Assembly (NCBI GenBank): GCA_030248225.1
Contig: JASANE010016008.1
Span: 124,001-188,000, forward strand
Reading direction: 5' to 3'
DNA: 64,000 nt
From: Trileptium ribeirensis
Lineage: Eukaryota; Nematoda; Enoplea; Enoplida; Thoracostomopsidae
Shown: one piece after another, positions 9,704 through 21,811 of the stretch
Position numbering within the stretch: position 1 is the first letter of the stretch
How the letters are laid out: each line of letters opens with the position of its first letter
The notes under the pieces: model-generated
Database searches by the model: none
Seen by the model: only the letters and a program-made list of their open reading frames with translations
Told to the model about the DNA's origin: nothing
Program-made: the position numbers and the translations under genes

Positions 9704-11580
9704 TGAGTACTTCTTTCTTTCTCAACTCTACATAGTTCCTTTATTTACTCTTTCTTTGTTAATGACAGAATTATAATAGTAATTCATTAATTATTATATA
9801 TTTCCTCACATGTTCACATCGATTTTGTGATATTTTGTAAAGTCCGACAATTAGGATGATTGAATCAGAATGATTTCAGGCAAATTCACTCTGTTTTACT
9901 ATATGCAATAAATTATGGCTGATCTTTAGCGATGTCCACGGAGCGGTCCGGGTCGTTCAAATTGTCACGACCAGAATTATAAATTCATAATTTTTTCAAG
10001 TTAAGGTTGGAGCTCTGAGTTGCTTTGTATTCGGAATATGTGTTACAATAAAAATTTCTTTATGATCTAATCCAAATTTGCCTCTAAGCTATGTCGTAGC
10101 ATGTTCATTTGTGTGTGGCGGACTATTGAGCTTGTTTTAAAAATTTGTGATGTTTAGTTTCAACAATTAGCAGAATTTAGAAAGCAAATGTATTGCAAGA
10201 TGTGCATTTGAAGAATCAAAGTGTGACATTTATATCAAACTAATGTTGGGTGTATAGATTGTAGATAAAACGCAGCGTGGGTTTTGCACCTTTTGGCCGT
10301 CTTTAAAGGTGACATTGGCTTGATTGAAGCAGTCCGAACCAACGTGAAAAAAATATAAATGTATTTTGACCAGTTTTCAACTATATCGATTCGTTGATGA
10401 CGCCATATTTTTAAAAAAGATTTGTATAACTATATACTTAGGTATATATTTCATTGTATTATAACGTTTTTGGAATACATATTGTTAACGTTTTGTCGTT
10501 TTTTGCGAAGTAAATTATAACTATTAGCGAATTTTTAATCTATAATTTTCCATGGCCCTGTTGTGAGCTATAATAAGTGTGGGCGAGTAATGGTGAATTT
10601 GTTTAGCCTTTTGCCATAAAAAGTCGTAGTTTTCACTGGTACTACACGTATTCTTGAAACGAACAATGGTTGTTGGAATTAAACATTTTACTCCAATTTG
10701 TTGATTTTTGAACTTCAATGCCTTTGCTACTGAACTAACCATGAGGGCCATTGGTTAAATCCAATCCGTACTGTTCTATGTATGCTAAGCTTAGGCTATG
10801 CCAGGTTCTTCTTCTGGAGTTATACTGCAGTATGCCTAGATTTACGGTTGTCGCCCCAGACCGCGCAGTAGGTTTTTTGTATAATGTACCGTCGCTCTTG
10901 GTTGCTTGCCCTCTTAGCTGGCATATGTTTCAGTTGTAACGATATTTTTCCCCATTTTAGCCATCTGTGAATCGCAATTAAACAGTATCCGCTGGCGGTG
11001 CTTTATTGTTTTTTCGAAACGTTTTTGATTGAACGATATGTATGTTTTCTTTGAAGTTTTACTTTCCTAATTTGTAGGTCATTCCGGATGGCGATAGAGT
11101 CGCTCGTGCACACCCTACAGGGGTTATGAATTTTTTATTGACATTTTAATGCTTATCTCTGCCAATTGATGCCAATTCATGTATTGGGACGTGTTTTGCA
11201 AACTAAGTTTGCCGCATGGAATATATGCACGCGCAATGTTCGCTCACTTAGCAAGTTTTGTTAAAGAAACGAGTAGCATTTCCTCGACAGTTGATGATTT
11301 GTAAACATCGTCCTCACCAGAATGCAATCGGGGTCCGAAACGTGGTGCTATTTGAGTTAAACGTGCGAGGCACAAACTAGCCCAGGCATTAAGGAGTTAA
11401 GTTTGTTATGAATGGAGAAAAGAAAAGTTTAGTTGACTATAATTCCACCATCCACTGAGGATTAGATTCTGAGCCTTTGTACGACATGTAAAGTGTAGAC
11501 CTAGGGTACCCTTTTCACCTATATATATAATTGGTCATAAATCTGTTCTGTATACTGTTACCGAGGTAAGTGGTAAGTTG
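9704..11580. other. Non-coding stretch, no clear gene
   Basis: The stretch is AT-rich with one unconvincing 75-codon minus-strand frame (10524-10751). The only splice-like signal of note is a 45-base open segment at 11078-11122 (VIPDGDRVARAHPTG) between an acceptor (tttgtag) and GTTATG. It could be an exon but has no identified partner. Confidence 0.3.
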
Positions 11581-13084
11581 TAGGTATGGGCATCGGGTAA
11601 TATATCAATGTCCGGGTACCCGACTCGACTAAACTTCCCGATTAGCTACCCGGGTACATGACACTAAGTTTAATTATTCTCCGAAGCCGTAGTATCCGCT
11701 CAAATTTACATGGTTTTGGTGTTCAAATTGGTACCAAGATCTGTAACTAAAGGTTTGTAGGTTGCAATAAAACTTCGGGCTGACATGAATATGGTGGTGA
11801 AGAACCAGCCAAGTTCAAACGTTCTTCACAGAGTCATCTATGCGGTTATACAAGTTCGGCAGTAAAAAAGGAAACGGTGACATTTTACTACGGTTATAAA
11901 GGACCTAGTCGATAGTCAAAATTTGACTCAACGGTTTTGCTGTGCGTAAACAATTTATCGCGTATTTCGGTATTCATAATCTCATAAATGCATCAATATG
12001 TAATCTTTTGTCATTACATTATCGTTTCTGTTATGAATACATATATTTAAACTTTTTTACTTTAGTCTCCCCATCGATTAGGCCTTCAAAAGTGATAACC
12101 AACCCGCGCAAAAAAATTTAAGCTTACGCAGACCATGGCCCATGTCACCGTTAGGGGCCGAACGTTATAACGTTAGAAAAAAGAACAGCTTAGAGCGGGT
12201 GGTTCGGGGGGCAGAAGCCCCCCGACTTAGGCTTAGTACATGGCTCATATAGGGACCTTAGCTTAGGCTAAGACTAAGGCTTAGATGCATTTCACTTCCG
12301 CCCTTAAAGGTTACATTGGCCCAGACCATTATAGATTGTTTAAATTCGGTATTTGTGCAGGTTATTCCGATGTTTTAAAAACTTTTGAGGATGTTTTAAA
12401 ACTTTTGACAATGTATTTTGCAGATATTTCATGTTCCATATCACCTTTAGAGGCCGGCCTTAGTTGTTACTTTAAGATTGCCACATACTATAATAAGAAA
12501 GTTGTATTTTGCAGAATCGAGCATGGGTTCGTTTACCTATTTAGTCAGATTCACACCAAAGTTCTAGAATTTAAACTTTTTAGTTACTAGCTGCTAATTT
12601 TGTTATTGCCTCCTCATTTAAATTTTTATATTTTAGTAATGATAAAAGTATTAAAGTTGTGAATACGCTGTACTCTACTTATATTGCTACAAGTTTCTGA
12701 GACACATACCGGTGAATGATACATTTGGTTCTTATAATTAATAGAAATTCGTTATTGTCGTTATTAGGAAAAGCTTTGTGTACAAATTAAAATCCCCGGT
12801 GTTCAAAATAAAGAACTTGGTTTTATTGTAAAAGTATGTGTATTAAAAATAAATATCCATATGCTGGATAATTCTACTTCACTTTTCTCACTTTTGGGTT
12901 ATCTATGTTTTTTAAATTAAGAAGGCACTCAATTTTCCGTTAAGGCGGAGGAGAACAAATTCTAGGAAACGTTCAAAATATCTAATAGCCGTGCACCTGA
13001 CTGCTATATCCGGGTACCCGACACACTACCCGAGTTTCCGACGTTCCGGGTACCGGGGTGGTAGTGCCGATTCTTAGTAGGTTG
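11573..13084. mobile_element. hAT-like non-autonomous element with near-perfect 8-bp TSDs
   Basis: The element at 11581-13076 is bounded by GTAAGTTG (11573-11580) and GTAGGTTG (13077-13084), a 7/8 target-site duplication. The left end TAGGTATGGGCA pairs with the right end (reverse complement TAAGAATCGGCA) at 9/12. Both subterminal regions carry CCGGGTACCCG-type motifs. TAGGxATGGGCA ends, 8-bp TSDs and repeated subterminal motifs are typical of hAT transposons. No transposase is visible. A 101-codon frame at 12285-12590 matches nothing I know. A strong hairpin (TCGGGGGGC, loop AGAA, GCCCCCCGA) lies near 12208-12229. Confidence 0.65.
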
Positions 13085-14153
13085 TTTTGAGAAGCGTTTC
13101 GTAATGTGTAGTGTCATTTGGCTTGCTTTAGACTGTAGCGGAATTGAACGTGATGCATTGTACGCAAGAATATTGTAACATCCATATGTACTTGCCGTGT
13201 ACTATTCCGTAGTACAACGCTTGTTTTGGTCTCGAGGCACAGCTTGCAGCTGTTTTGCCATATTTACGTCTCTTTACTGACGTTATGAAATTTTTATCCA
13301 ACCCAATTACATGTAGTGTTTTTTGTATTAACTCCAAGCGACCGAAACACTCATATTTGACCGCAAACTGTAGATATTTTTTATAAATTTTGAAATTTTT
13401 TTTTGATTTTCAGGCTTGTTTTCGGTATAAGACATGATGTCCCATATCGCCTTTAGTTATCATACATTTGATACACTTGGGTAATAGAACAGCATAATGC
13501 GAGGAGCAGCAACCTGCGCCTTACGTTTAAGGTTATGCTATGCCCTATAAAGTAAGATGTCACGTATGGGCTTAATATGTCGAGAGCGGGCCAAAGTCAA
13601 GCTGAGAAGTGTAAGCTAAGCTAAGTGGAAGCCTAAGCTAATCTAAAGCTATATGAAACTATAACTTGTTTTAAGGACTGTCGCCCCCGAATTCACGTAC
13701 TAGGCTTCTCGTCACACGAATGTACAGAACGGCGCGTTCAACATTTCATTTATGCTCCTTAACGTTACATTACTCGTACGTAACGATAAGCGCCGATTTT
13801 CGCGTTTATGGTGCATCATAAATTAGATCCATCTTACCCTTACGGGTCACGCGTTCTATGTATGGTTAGAAAATAAAAGCTTAGCGCGGGAGATCCTTGG
13901 GGCAGCACAAAGACCTCCCACGACAAGCGTAATCCGCTGATGGATGCTTAGTCTCTGTATTTTAAAGTGTGGCGTTGGGTTTAGAAAGCATTTTATTTAC
14001 GCCCCTAAAGCTTTCATTGCCTATAAATTTAATATTGATTGATGTCTTGTATAGAACGGATTACAGTGCTTCGATTTTAATTTTTAGCCTGTAAATATAT
14101 TTTTACATTTAATTGGTGCTTGATTACTAATACGAGCAACTATATTGATTGTT
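13085..14153. other. Upstream region of the unrecognised five-exon gene
   Basis: No coding sequence is seen. Short degenerate motifs such as CTAAGCTAAG, and a segment echoing the interior of the hAT-like element (AAAGCTTAGCGCGGG compared with GAACAGCTTAGAGCGGG), suggest transposon remnants. Acceptor-like tttttag near 14087 could mark a spliced 5' UTR for the ATG at 14154. Confidence 0.3.
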
Positions 14154-17100
14154 ATGGCTGAAGATAAACAACGACAACGTATGACAAGTCTGGACAAACT
14201 GAAAGTGAGTGGTTCGCTTCACACACTTTGTCCACTAATAATTATTTATTTTGGCTGAAATTACGTTAGTCGGTAAAATTAAATTAATTTGATTTATTAT
14301 TTTCGGGTCATGTAGACATATTGACGTTCTCCTGAAAACCGTATGAAATTCGGATAATGTCAGGTTTTACCATATAATAGAGGGGCGGAAAAACTTGATA
14401 TAAGTACCATTGCGGACAAAAATATAGAACAAATTTGTGAGTTCAGGCTAAGGTTAGACTTGGGAGTTTAGGAGTACAATTTTAAACATTGTTATTACAA
14501 GCCGAGTAACGTCTGACGTAATGCTCGCTATAGGCTTTGTTAAAAAATGCGTGCTTCTGCACGGAAGTTTGTGTCAACAGATAAAATTGTAGTTACATTG
14601 TAATAACAACTTCGGTACAACGAACACTGCGGTTCTTTGCGTAACTGTGTACAGTAGGTGCACGCATCCTTATGTGATCGACGCATTAGAGGCTGAACAT
14701 ACCTTACCTTCGAATACCTTCGTCGTCCCGCTGCATCGTACGTCAGGCGGCTTTCAGGCACGGTTAACGGCAACGGGCGATGTATAGCCGGAAACCAAAA
14801 TTCCGGTTGTTTGAGTTATGATGCATTGATTGTTCATTGAAAAGCTGAAGAAAGCAGAGAGCAGCAGCAGCAAACGTTACAAAATTGGCAGGCATCCGTA
14901 AGAGTGGAGGCGCTCTTTGAAGACGTTGACGGACGAAGCTGTGGCTACTTCCACAGGAAGCGCGTTCCACCGTTCAATTACTCGGTATGCAAAAAAGTTT
15001 TTGGCAAAGTCATGACGAGGCGTTAATTTAGGACGAAGTTTGAGGGGGTGTCCTCTAGTACCCACGTCAGATGCGAATTCAAAAAACGCCGTCGAATCAT
15101 ACTTTAGCTGCTCGTTTAACAATTTATAAACGAAAATCAAGTCTTGACGTAACCTACGCGTGGTAACTTTTGCAAACCGAGGAACATCAAACGATGCTCA
15201 TACGACCAATGATGTATAGCAACAACACTTTTGGTAGCTTTACGCTGCACACTTTCCAACAATACAATGTCTCTAATAAGGTAAGGAGACCACATTTCTG
15301 TTGCATATTCTAATACTGGTCGCACTAACCCTTTAAAAAGTGGGAGAAAAATTGCCTTGTCCATGAAAGTAAACGTCCGTTTAATTGAGAACCAGACACA
15401 GAAAGCTTTTTTACTATAAAGTTACAATGAGGGGATGATTTCAGGTTATCGCACACCAAAACACCCAAATCTCGCACCTCCGATTTAACACCTAAAGTCT
15501 CGTTGTATAAAGTACAGTTGAAATTCACTGGGTTCCTACCAAATTGGACGATGCTGCATTTATGTGGGGCAAACCGTAGTCCATTGGCGATAGACCATTG
15601 GCCGACAGCGTCAATGTTATATTGAAAGTCATTAGCGTTACAGTTGGACGACACCCGCATAGCGAGTCTCGTATCATCGGCAAATTTACCGATAAAACAC
15701 GAGCAACGCTGATCAATATCGTCCATATAGTCAATGAATAGAATTGGTCCCAGGACCGAACCCTGGGGCACCCCACTAGTTACTTGAACAGGTGTTGAAA
15801 ATGAACTGCCCAGTTTAACAATATGAGTTCTATTATACAAACAAGCTTTGATCAACGAATCACAAATGCCGTATGCTTTAAGTTTCAGAATTAGTTGCGC
15901 ATGGGGGACTGAGTCAAAAGCCTTTTTAATATCTAAGAATAAAGCATCTACGTTAATCCCCTGGTCCACACTACTTACAACGTAGTCCATGAAGTGCAGC
16001 AGTTCTAGAGTGGTAGTGCGGCCAGGTAAAAAAAACTGAGAGGTTTGCAGCAAATTGTTTACGGAAAAATGACGAACAATAGCCGAGGCAATTATTTTTT
16101 CCAACACTTTACACGATCAACAGCTCTGCATACCTTAGTTTGCTAATGTATGAAGCTCGGGATAACAGATTTCATTCACCAACTGGGAAAGAGTGGTAAA
16201 CATTGCACAGAGTACTCGGTTATTCATAGAAGAAATGGATGCATGTATATATATAAATATAAATTTTTATTTCAATGACTATTTTAACTATTATTGAATA
16301 AGATCGAAGATTGAATAAGATGGACACTACATTCATCGTAACTGGTGCCAATGAATAGTGAAGTTTTGTGAAGACGAGGCACCCTGCGTTGTCCATTCAT
16401 TGATTATAATTATCCTGGTTCGTTTTGTGGGATAAAAAGTATTAGCAAACAAATTTGCAAGCACGACAGTATTCGGCGAAAATAGCTGTTGCATTTCGGA
16501 GTGGCTCGCTCGAACGTTCGAAACTATTAAAATTAATAATATAATTCATTTTTATTTTTGAACTAAAATTTCGAACCAGCTGCGAGCGAAGAGCAGCTGT
16601 CGTTTTTGGTGAGTACTATGTTGCGCATCTAATTGTTTTTTCTATTTCTTGCAAAATTCAAACAGAGTAATTTAAGTAGTTGGCAGAATTTAAACGAGCC
16701 CTTCGCTGCGGCAATATTGCACACTATATTGCAAACGTCAGTCACGTCATAAGGTCGCCACTACCTATAAATTTCATACCACATATATATACATAATTTT
16801 CATAAACGTATTTCAGGTTGTCAAAAGTCCTACGCGGAGCCGAAAGCTTAACTACTTTGCAAACTCAGTCGATAATCAATCCACAAAGCGCACCCTTGAT
16901 GGAGATATTGTGGCCATTGCTAGCAGTATTGGCCACACCGTAGAACCACTTCCCCCGCTTGACCTCAGTCGCGACGAGATTATGGTCATTCATGCGCCGA
17001 GTATGTTTGATTTTCAGTGGCTACCGCTTTGTGGTTATTAGAAACTAGCAGCATTTTCGGCTCGTTCTAAACGAAAATTTCTCTTGATATGTTATTTTTT

Positions 17101-20100
17101 ACAGAAATCAGTCGCATGCTAAATATTTGTGTTTATATACAGTTATGTGTTGAAAGCTAATATAAAAGCGAATCGTTCGCCATCAGTTAGCAAAAATTTC
17201 CGAATAGTAAAGCGAACAGCTGTTAATTTTTTGCGAATTGTTTGTGAATTATTCACTAAATATTTGCTAATATTTCTCGTTCGTAACTATATACAACGTA
17301 GGGAGAAGCGGAACCTATGCTTAGTTGCTTGTCGGTCCTAATTATGTTCGAAACAGCTGTAAATTAATCGTTTCACCACAAACCATGAATCAGTTTCATG
17401 AGCCACCAACAGCTATAACAGACAGTGCTAAAGTTATTTTGTTCATCTGTAGCTGATTGAAATATTGAGAACTTGTGGAACAGGTTTTTCCATTAGCCCG
17501 AAGTAATCATTTTTTGACCGAAGCGTACCAGAGCGAATAAAATTAGCATCTGTTAATGCTGCGAACTATGAACAATGAATATTTACACTTAGATAACCGA
17601 AGAGTTGATAATTATAGTTTAAACTTCATCAGTTCGTGTATTAAGACATCCACACAAAATGTATATAATTCGGGTATCGAGTATTAGTTTGTTGTAAATT
17701 GCGCTTCATTTTGTCTGTAACAGTACATATATCTTCAACAGGCCAGTCATCACGATCGACTCGGGTGGTCATTCCGCCGACAACGTCTCGGTCATCGACG
17801 ACGAAATCCTCAAAATCATCCCCGCCGCGTCGTCGCCAAGATCATATAGTCGCGATGCCAGTGAGAGCTAGCATCGAATCTGCTGCAAGCTGCCGTTCTA
17901 GCGATAGCCGCACTCGAGGCCATTCCGGTACGACGACGTCCACCGAACAGTCAACAACAACAGGTCAGCGTTCGGTAGCAAGGTCGCGTCGGCATCGATT
18001 GCCAACGAACGATCTTCGATTTCATATTGAAAATGACTTGAGGCGTCGAAATGATGCGGGGCCTTTGCCACGTGATGATTTGAGAAAGCGGCTAGCGATC
18101 GGTGGTGCGCCAAGAAGCAACGCGACAGCGGTTGAAGATATCGCCGTGGTTACGGATGAAGGTAAAGCAGTTTTCAAAAGGGAACTTAGTTCAACTATCA
18201 ATCCTCGATGATTATTGACTATACTGAAGAATGAAGAGTATGACACTCTTCTGATTTACCGTATTAAAATTTTGACATTATCATTTTGTAACTTGAGAAA
18301 TTGGTGAATCGATTTAATTGAAATCTTCGCCGAGGACATGACACAATGCTTCATAAATATACTGCAAAGAACTGATACTTTGGCCCAACATCAGAGCAGT
18401 CTTTGGTCTTTTCGTTTGTAGAATGATGACAGATGAATCTATTCGTCTCAAATTTCGGGTTTGTATAAAATTTCATAAAGCATATATCTACTAATAACAA
18501 CAGCTCCACTTTACAAACTCAAAGGTTTGTACATATCAAACGATAAAATTTCGAACCAAAATCTGTAAAAACTTTCTCTTGTCATATGTAGCTTCGTAGT
18601 AAGTGAACCGATCTTACCATTATTTTCACTATGCATATGAAGTTTTACAGGTTACATATAGATTTAGGGTTATTCTGGTATCACGGTCAACTGAGAAATA
18701 TGGCTTCCAGCTTTATATAATTTGTATCCACCAATCTACATACATAGAAAAAACTTCATTTGCCATCGATTACCACGTAATCCCAATTCCAATTAAGTAT
18801 GTTTTTGTAGACCTTGCCAAGTTTAGTGCACTAATAATGACGGCCATCGTCCATGTATCCTTTCATCACACGGGAACAATAAATTGGAACGAACCCATTC
18901 TAACCGAACAATTCTGTTAACAACAACCATCAAAATAAATTGGTTGCTTCGATTTTGTTATAACTGTATTGCGAGTTTTTTGGGCATATCTGCGCTATGT
19001 AACTCATCCATTCTGAGTGATAATTTTCTTGAGCACTTTTATGCATTGAACTGTTTTCTGACGTTATATAAAGCAGAAGTGAAGCTGTAGGCCCAGCGGT
19101 TCTTGCGAAGCATCTAGTTAAACTTTATTGAAAAATTGTAAAATGTTATTATTTCTGGTAGAAAAATGGAACAGTTTTAGGTCTTGGCCAGCATTCCAGA
19201 TGGACAATGGCACTCTCAGTGTAGGTTGAACACAACGGAGCTAACGCATTGTAGCATGTATTGTAAGCTATAAATCCACCGGTCAATTGCAGCAAGCAAG
19301 AAAGAATTTTGTATAAAATTTTGAAAAATTCTATTGTTTGAGCCAAGGCTCATGCGGTGGCTTTGAAGCGGCTACTTTGGTAAACGATACATAACGGACA
19401 AAGTGTAGCGCGCAGTGTCGATCAAAGCTTGTAGTCTATAATTTCTGTTCCGATGTTTTGAAACGGATGGATCCAGGATTTGCTTTCATTTCTTCTGCTT
19501 GACTTTACCAATTTGGATCTGATGTCAACCTTATGGTATTAGGGCTCTACGAGGCTAAACGAGCTTTGAAACAGCTACGGTGACAAAAATACATAACGGA
19601 GAAAGTGTAGCGCGGAGTGACGGTCGAAGCTTGCATGTAGTCTGTATGTTCTGTTCCGATGTTCTTAAAATGGATGGATCCATTGATTTCTGCAGCTCGA
19701 CTTTGCCGAATTGAATCGTTCTGCTCTGAACCGTACGGTATTAGGAATGTACTAGGCTACATCACGGATCTATATGTTGCGTGCACTAAAATTTTTTGTT
19801 AGCGGTCACGCTTTTATTTCGCCCATATCTATTTCGGCTCCTCTATGATGACTTGGTTAATTTAAGATTTTTAACAAAAAAAGGTATAAATGCGAGCACC
19901 GACAAGTGAAGTGAAAATGATCTAATATTAACTATTGTTTTTTTAATAGATATACCGGCAGTAGATTCTGGGCACAACGCTGATGGACTTGATATTAAAC
20001 ACAAAAGTAAGCAACACGTTAGTTTTGTTGTCGAAACATGACTTTGTTTTACATTTCTACTGCTGAGTTTCTACGTTAGGTCATCCCTAGATGCTTGTGA

Positions 20101-20468
20101 ACCATATGGGGTAATTCTGGGTATAGGACGATTATAATTAGGTTCCTTTATTTCAGTCTTGGAGTGTTGTCTTAATGAAGCATTCTCATATGGTTACAAA
20201 ATATTTGTTTGAAGACATACAGACAGGGACAAAGTGCATTAAGCGAACCCGAAACGGGAACGAACATAAACTCAAACGAGTGCTGGAACATTCGTTTATA
20301 AACGAACGTTGTTGCGTTCTTTTTTGTGCGCTTATTTCTGTCCGTGACTGTAAGTAAGCTCATGTCGTATTTGCGTTTTATTTATCAGTGCTGTATACCG
20401 ACGAGTTGCCAACTTGTTCAGGCGAACATGAGCCTGCATTTGAGATGTTACTGAAATGTGCCTTTTGA
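14154..20468 (+). CDS. Unrecognised five-exon gene, predicted 263 aa, basic Ser/Thr/Arg-rich
   Basis: Five exons join in consistent phase: 14154-14204 (donor GTGAGT), 16817-17000 (tttcag; GTATGT), 17742-18161 (ttcaacag; GTAAAG), 19950-20006 (ttaatag; GTAAGC) and 20389-20468 (tttatcag; stop TGA). They total 792 bases. The N-terminus (MAEDKQRQRM..., then KSPTRSRKLNYF) and the segment around EPLPPLDLSRDE are followed by a low-complexity basic middle. The middle contains SPPRRRQDH, RSRRHRLP and DLRRRND, which look like nuclear-localisation or RNA/DNA-contact sequence. The C-terminus is acidic (DELPTCSGEHE). I do not recognise the family, and a nuclear role is only inference. If exon 3 is not spliced, its frame ends at 18211 and gives a 234-aa form. 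A segment at 20159-20349, between an acceptor and GTAAGT, could be an alternative exon with an early stop. Intron 1 hosts an antisense LINE. Confidence 0.6.
14780..16125 (-). pseudogene. CR1/jockey-like LINE reverse transcriptase, 5'-truncated and frameshifted
   Basis: The minus strand encodes the RT palm and thumb plus the C-terminal tail of a non-LTR retrotransposon. The frame at 16107-15325 has LDIKKAFDSVPH, SGVPQGSVLGPILF and FADDT (catalytic aspartates present), then RDLGVLV. The next frame (15364-15137) has LFKGLVRPVLEYA...MWSPY...LLESVQRK. A third frame (15140-14877) has the typical ending RVIERWNALPVEV..ASSVNVFKERL. Two frameshifts and loss of the endonuclease and N-terminal half make it a dead copy. 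It lies antisense in intron 1 of the five-exon gene. Its 3' flank (TGCGTGCACCTACTGTACAC and onward) resembles DNA next to the RT scraps in the giant palindrome. Confidence 0.9.
16465..16620. mobile_element. MITE family 1, diverged copy in intron 1
   Basis: The ends ACAGTATTCGGCGAAAAT and TTTTTGGTGAGTACTATGT are inverted with several mismatches. The same GGCTCGCTCG and GCGAGCGAAG subterminal blocks and AT-rich core as the other family 1 copies are present. It lies about 200 bases before exon 2. Confidence 0.5.
18162..19354 (+). other. First part of intron 3 of the unrecognised gene (or 3' region if exon 3 is terminal)
   Basis: No conserved coding signal is seen. A 105-codon plus-strand frame at 18603-18920 lacks family resemblance and is probably chance. 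An ATTAAA at about 18263, just after the alternative stop at 18209-18211, could serve as a poly(A) signal for the short form. Confidence 0.3.
19355..19755. repeat. Two-copy tandem repeat, unit about 200 bp, within intron 3
   Basis: The landmarks ACATAACGGACAAAGTGTAG (about 19390) and ACATAACGGAGAAAGTGTAG (about 19591), followed by shared TCTGTTCCGATGTT, define a diverged two-copy direct repeat. Confidence 0.75.
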
Positions 20469-20632
20469 TAACATTTGTGAAAGTACTTCATTTAAGGGTG
20501 TCCCAAGTACCTCATGCTTGCTTGCCACAAATGACACCCTCGTGCGCGCCAGACAGTATTTGGCTAAAAATTCCATTGATAGCTCGCGTCGTTGGTTACG
20601 CTACAAGCTATAGTATTATGTACAAGACAATC

Positions 20633-20993
20633 TGGTCTGTCCAAAGTGGGGGGACACCACATTCCAAATTCCCCATGGTCGTGAGATTTTCCAACATGTC
20701 CGTTCCCCACACTCGGCCGAAATCCCCATGTTGAACTAAATCCAAAAAAATTTTATGTCTGAAAATTTATGTTTTTGTTCCAGAATTGTTTTTAAACATT
20801 AATTACCACTAAATGCTAAAACATCGTTTTATAGCTTGAAAATACGTTCACGGCACTAAAACAACACTAAAATATGGGAATATTTAGTATTTTTAGCAAA
20901 ATGTATACCTCAACTTTGAAATTTCTCCCAAGAATGAACATGGGGCCCCCGAAGTTCCTACTCCCCACTTTTCGGAGGGCTGTGGACAGGCCA
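20633..20993. mobile_element. Non-autonomous DNA element, family 2 (TGGYCTGTCC ends), copy 1
   Basis: The left end TGGTCTGTCC(A)AAAGTGGGGGG is inverted to the right end CCCCACTTTTCGGAGGGCTG followed by TGGACAGGCCA. The interior has TGAGATTTTCC, CCCATGTTGAACT, GCTAAAACATCGTTTTATAG and AATGAACATGGGG. Further copies lie at about 33385, 38270 (partial), 43748 and 44772. It is about 360 bp and has no coding capacity. The superfamily is unknown. Confidence 0.7.
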
Positions 20994-21285
20994 AACAATA
21001 AGTGAAGTTTGAAGTATAGAAGCGTTTCAAAATCATATAGGTTTATATATTTGAATACCTGTGCTTCGTGATACTGTGCTTCGATCAAAACTTTTTGGGT
21101 GACGTGCGCAAATCCTAGGCGTTCTAGGGTAAACCCACCAATACTGCAAAAATATGGAAAAATTCTCAAATTTTTTATCCCATCAGAGAAAAATTTGGTA
21201 ATTTTTGTCGTGCAGAAAAGCATCTGGGGATCATGAACTGGTCGGAAACCAAAATATAACTGGGGGAACTTGGCGGAGGTCGATA

Positions 21286-21597
21286 TACACTTACAATCAG
21301 AATTAAGTACTCAAAAATCGACCGAAGCTTCGTCCGATTTCGATGGTTTGCGTTTAAACGAAAAACGATCGTTTAAACGAAATTCGATTAATTTAACGAT
21401 TTCGATTGCTTCAAAATAAAAATTTAATAAAACATGATATTTCGCGTTTAATTTAACGAATTTCGATTGTGTTGAAATAAAAAATATTTTAATAAAAATG
21501 TTAGTTTGTGTTTAAGTTAACGAAGTTCGTTTAAGCGAAGATCGATCGATTGCGTTTTCGTTCGATTTTATAAGCACTTAGTTGTGATTGTAACTGA
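21286..21597. mobile_element. TIR element (family 3) at the left tip of the palindrome
   Basis: The element begins TACACTTACAATCAG and ends ATTGTAACTGAA, with GTTTAAACGA/CGATCG palindromic interior blocks. A free-standing 320-bp copy lies at 44443-44762. About 26 bp of palindrome arm lies outside it. Confidence 0.75.
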
Positions 21598-21811
21598 ACC
21601 TGGGGTATTTGGAGAAACCAGTGCAGTACAAATAGCAATTGTTATTTGTTACTGCTACTCCAACAATAACTCTAATTATCTCTGGTCTGTCTTGATATTG
21701 GTACCTTCTAGCCGCAAAGAACGTTGGGAGTTACTGGATTGCCCCTGAATTACGACTTCAAAACATCCTTGTTATGTAGACCGTAACGACAACATCATCG
21801 TACGCTTTCAT

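Noticed and set aside
10524..10751. 75-aa minus-strand gene
   Set aside because: No family resemblance, no splice partners, and an overlapping opposite-strand frame starts at the same point.
18603..18920. 105-aa gene in intron 3
   Set aside because: No similarity, low-complexity AT-rich codons, no splice or regulatory context.
3000..21000. Missing SPT6 C-terminal exons on the minus strand
   Set aside because: I looked for the HhH, S1 and SH2 signature segments and found none I could defend.
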